From: Nitrospinota bacterium | Lineage (GTDB): Bacteria > UBA8248 | DNA: 14,637 nt | Assembly (NCBI GenBank): GCA_011523725.1 | Contig: WTGD01000342.1 | Location: forward strand, 1-14,637 | Direction of reading: 5' to 3' | In this document: positions 11,791 to 14,637 of the stretch, in pieces | Position numbering within the stretch: the stretch's first letter is position 1 | Layout of the letters: each line of letters opens with the position of its first letter | Translations under genes and position numbers: made by a program | Notes under the pieces: generated by a model | What the model was told of the DNA's origin: nothing | The model's database searches: none | Seen by the model: the letters and a program-made list of their open reading frames with translations, nothing else

Positions 11791-14637
11791 TCACTCGTTC
11801 GCGGCTACGATTTTCTCATATACCTCTCTTACGCTTTCCGTATTTTTCTCGAACTGGGCCAGCAGCTTGGCGTTAGCGCTTCCGTCCATATCATCCACGA
11901 AATTCATCCGCCGCGCCAACATATCCATGGCGTGCTTCGTTTTCAGGAATATGTTGATTGACTGCGCGTTGCCGATGCGGAGGCGATTCTCGACGAGGCG
12001 CAAGAAGCGGTACCCGCCGCGCGGCGCGCTGCCATCCTCGTCCGAAAGCAATCCCGCCTTGTTCAAGGCCTGCAGGGCAAGGTAGGTGTTCGGAACCCGG
12101 AGTTCCGGATGCGCCCTTCCGTTTTTTATCAGTAGATATTGCGTTAAAAACTCGATGTCGATGATTCCGCCGCGCCCGAGTTTGATGTCGGCGATTCCCT
12201 CATCCTCACGGGAAAGTTCGTTTTCGATGCGCCCCCGCATGTGGCGAACCTGTTCGACAAGGTCTGCGGGCGCTTCGCGCTCGTATACGAATTCATTTGC
12301 AAGCGTCATGAATTCCGCGCCTAAACCCTCCGAACCCGCGACATATCTCGATCTTGTAAGCGCTTGTCTTTCCCATGTTTCAGCACGGTTATTGAAGTAG
12401 TCCTTGAATACATCCAAGGGCGCGGCCAGTGCGCCCTTTTCTCCTTCGGGCCGCAGGCGCAGGTCCATTTCGTAGGTCCGCTCACGGGAGCCTGAGGCGG
12501 CGAGGCCGTCGCGCAGGAACGTGGCGACCTTGATGTAGAACTCATGATTCGAAACGGGGCGGTATTCGGCGGGTTTACCGTCGATTTGGCCGCTCGTATT
12601 CCCGGCGGCGCTGTAGACGAATATCAGGTCGAGGTCGGAGCCGTAATTCATCTCCCCGCTGCCCATCTTGCCGAGGCCGATGATGGCGAATCGGGCTTCC
12701 GCCCCCGTCTCCTCCTCCATCGGGATGCCGTAGAGTTTGAGCATTCTCCCGTGGGCTATCTCGTAGCCGCTCTTGAGCGTGGCTTCGGCGAGGTAGGAGA
12801 GGGCGGAGAGCGTCTCCAGGATGTCCGCCGCTCCGAGAATACTTCTGATGCCTATCGCGAGTTCCTCGCTTTTTTTGAGCAGGTGCAGGCGATTGAATTT
12901 CTCTTCCGGCGAGATTTGCGCGCCCGTTATTTTGTTCAGCTCTTCGGCGAGCAGCGCCTCGGAGCGCGGCTCGGAGAGGGTTTCCCTCTGGAAGAGCGTT
13001 TCGAGAAGGCCTGGCTGTTCGATCAGTACCTCGGCCAGGTAATTGCTCGAAGCGAAGAGCTTGAGAATGATTTCCAGCGATTCTTCCTGATCGGCCATGA
13101 ACCCCAGGATGGATTCGCGGCCGCCTCCTTTTTCCACGAATCTGTTGAGGTGCGCAATGGCCCTGTCCGGCTCGGGGAGGTCAAGCGTCTGGTGCAGAAG
13201 GCGGGGGAGGAGTTCGTCGAAAATCCGTTTCGCCTTGGCGCTGACGTGTTCGAGCGATGCGCCGTTTCTCAGGAGCTTGAGGTTCGTACTCACACCTTCG
13301 GGGTCTACGAAGCTGTACGAAGCCAGATCCTCGGCGGACAATGAATCCTCCAGGGTAAGCGCGGGGGTCGGCCGTCCGCTCGCCGACCCGGTTTCCTCCT
13401 CCCCGTTTTCGCTCCGGAACATGTTTTCAAATATTCTCGATACGTTGTTCTGGTGATACGCCAGGCGGGTTTTCAGTTCATTGCTTTCCGCGCAGTCCAT
13501 CTTTCGCGCCAGCACGTTCAGGCTCTTCTCGTCCGCCGGAACCTCGTGCGTCTGAAGTCCGTGCGTAACCTGCACGCGGTGTTCCACGTCTCTTAAGAAC
13601 ACGTATGCGTTCGAGAGCTGGTCGCACTCATGGGCGGGCAGGAGGCCGAGCGCCTCGATGATGGAAAGGCCCTCCAGCGTGCCCGGGTCCTGGAGAAGCG
13701 TTTCACGGCCGCCGTAGATGAGCTGCAGGGCCTGGGTGATGAACTCGATCTCACGGATGCCGCCCTCGCCGAGCTTCACGTTTCGCGTCGCGGCGTCCGC
13801 GCCTTTCAGATTTTCGTTGATGCGGCCCTTGATGCGGCCGATCTCCTCGAGCACGCTGATGTCCATCGTTCGCCGGTACACGAAAGGGCGAATCATTTCC
13901 ATGAAGTCATCGCTCAGGGCGGCGGAACCCGCGCAGTGCCGGGATTTGATGAGGGCCTGTCTCTCCCACGTCTCGCCCCAGGATTCGTAATAGACCTCGC
14001 AGCTTCTCAGCGAATACGCCAGTGCGCCCTGCGACCCCTCGGGGCGCAGCCGCGTGTCGATGCGAAACACGTGGCCCTCTTCGGTGTTTTTCGCCATCAG
14101 GGATATGAGCCGCCTGGAGAGATGAGCGAAGAACTCGTGGTTGGAGATGCTCCTTTTCGTCCGGCCCGTGATCGCGTCCGTCACCCCTGTCGTCTGGCCC
14201 TCGTCCGATGAATATATGAAGATCAGATCGATGTCCGAACTGAAGTTGAGTTCCAGCCCGCCGAGCTTGCCCATCCCGATCACGCTGAATTCGGTATTCC
14301 GCCATCGCCCGTCAGGGCCCTTGTGTCGGGGCTTCCCGTACTTTTGCTCGAGTTCCTCCCTGGCGATTCGGACCGCCACTTCCAGACAGGCGTCCGCCAG
14401 GTAGGAGAGGTTCGTGGTGATCTCCATGAGAGAGGCTTGCCGCATCAGGTCCAATACCGCGATTCTCAGGTATTCGCGCTGACGGAACCGGCGCATCGCG
14501 TTTTCCGGCCCGTTGGGCGCATCCCGGTTCTCCCGCACCCACTTCCACAGCTCGGCGACCATCTTTTCTTTCGTGCGGTCGGTTCTCGACGCGCCGGGTC
14601 GAAGGAGCCAATCGAGGAAACGGGGGTGCCTCAGAAT
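11791..14637 (-). CDS. glnE: Glutamine synthetase adenylyltransferase/adenylyl-removing enzyme, N-terminus cut by window edge
   Basis: The bifunctional enzyme that adenylylates and de-adenylylates glutamine synthetase under P-II control. Two nucleotidyltransferase domains are clear. Counting from the first in-frame ATG (14562), the N-terminal one (adenylyl removal) has GMGKLGGLELNFSSDIDLIF (96-115) and the C-terminal one (adenylylation) has GLGKMGSGEMNYGSDLDLIF (629-648). Each is followed by a matching block, RLRPEGSQGAL...ETWERQAL and RLRPEGEKGAL...ETWERQAL, showing the internal duplication of the family. The frame is open without a stop through the window edge, adding 25 codons that read ILRHPRFLDWLL..., typical GlnE sequence, so the true start lies outside. 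By comparison with E. coli GlnE (946 residues) about 40 residues may be missing. No glnA or glnB is in view. Confidence 0.97.
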   Translation of the reverse strand: MLRHPRFLDWLLRPGASRTDRTKEKMVAELWKWVRENRDAPNGPENAMRRFRQREYLRIAVLDLMRQASLMEITTNLSYLADACLEVAVRIAREELEQKYGKPRHKGPDGRWRNTEFSVIGMGKLGGLELNFSSDIDLIFIYSSDEGQTTGVTDAITGRTKRSISNHEFFAHLSRRLISLMAKNTEEGHVFRIDTRLRPEGSQGALAYSLRSCEVYYESWGETWERQALIKSRHCAGSAALSDDFMEMIRPFVYRRTMDISVLEEIGRIKGRINENLKGADAATRNVKLGEGGIREIEFITQALQLIYGGRETLLQDPGTLEGLSIIEALGLLPAHECDQLSNAYVFLRDVEHRVQVTHGLQTHEVPADEKSLNVLARKMDCAESNELKTRLAYHQNNVSRIFENMFRSENGEEETGSASGRPTPALTLEDSLSAEDLASYSFVDPEGVSTNLKLLRNGASLEHVSAKAKRIFDELLPRLLHQTLDLPEPDRAIAHLNRFVEKGGGRESILGFMADQEESLEIILKLFASSNYLAEVLIEQPGLLETLFQRETLSEPRSEALLAEELNKITGAQISPEEKFNRLHLLKKSEELAIGIRSILGAADILETLSALSYLAEATLKSGYEIAHGRMLKLYGIPMEEETGAEARFAIIGLGKMGSGEMNYGSDLDLIFVYSAAGNTSGQIDGKPAEYRPVSNHEFYIKVATFLRDGLAASGSRERTYEMDLRLRPEGEKGALAAPLDVFKDYFNNRAETWERQALTRSRYVAGSEGLGAEFMTLANEFVYEREAPADLVEQVRHMRGRIENELSREDEGIADIKLGRGGIIDIEFLTQYLLIKNGRAHPELRVPNTYLALQALNKAGLLSDEDGSAPRGGYRFLRLVENRLRIGNAQSINIFLKTKHAMDMLARRMNFVDDMDGSANAKLLAQFEKNTESVREVYEKIVAANE

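Noticed and set aside
12544..13344. 266-codon plus-strand open frame
   Set aside because: It is antisense to the central part of glnE and has no recognisable domain.
14560..14562. In-frame ATG as the true start of glnE
   Set aside because: The frame stays open to the window edge and the extra codons read like normal GlnE sequence, so the start lies outside.
1..14637. CRISPR array, tRNA, prophage, toxin-antitoxin or defence island
   Set aside because: No regularly spaced repeats, no tRNA cloverleaf noticed by eye, and no gene with motifs of such systems. All sizeable coding space belongs to the metabolic, propeller and membrane proteins listed.

Overview
This window is dense, GC-rich bacterial chromosome with ordinary bacterial gene structure: short gaps, Shine-Dalgarno sites, several GTG/TTG starts and one rho-independent terminator. 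GlnE and ATP-type PckA fit a proteobacterium or a nearby uncultured lineage (for example the former Deltaproteobacteria, Tectomicrobia or Nitrospinota). No rRNA or marker gene fixes the taxonomy, so this is a weak inference. I see no tRNA, rRNA, CRISPR array, transposase, phage gene or recognisable defence system.

Layout. Positions 1-522 hold no credible gene. They carry a repeat cluster with a nested palindromic, MITE-like element (about 116-338) and extra partial copies of its ends. On the minus strand (523-2015) a six-Asp-box BNR propeller protein overlaps a MoaD/ThiS-like ubiquitin-fold protein by four bases. Upstream lies an AT-rich regulatory gap, then a small four-helix membrane protein (2217-2720). 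A minus-strand block follows, in transcription order: pckA, a 4-oxalocrotonate-tautomerase-like protein and a nitrilase-superfamily hydrolase. A promoter candidate lies ahead of pckA and a clear terminator lies after the hydrolase. A YgfZ/GcvT-like folate-binding protein (5762-6838) lies upstream on the same strand.

At about 6839-6993 transcription diverges. The plus strand then carries a 3-hydroxyisobutyrate-dehydrogenase-like oxidoreductase, an LVIVD-type beta-propeller protein and a small membrane protein (6994-9598). These converge on a second minus-strand block (9613 to the right edge): glnE (cut by the window edge), an M20 N-carbamoyl-amino-acid hydrolase/allantoate amidohydrolase homologue, and a PgdA/PuuE-type polysaccharide deacetylase-fold protein.

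How they may work together. Central nitrogen and carbon control is represented by GlnE (adenylylation of glutamine synthetase) and PckA (oxaloacetate to phosphoenolpyruvate). Around them are several C-N bond hydrolases, which suggests salvage of amides or ureides; substrates cannot be read from sequence. The observations most worth following are the BNR-MoaD overlapping pair, the nitrilase homologue with Arg at the catalytic Lys position, the tautomerase lacking Arg39, the pckA-tautomerase-nitrilase cluster, the histidine-lined propeller, and the nested palindromic element. None is firm evidence of a wholly new system.
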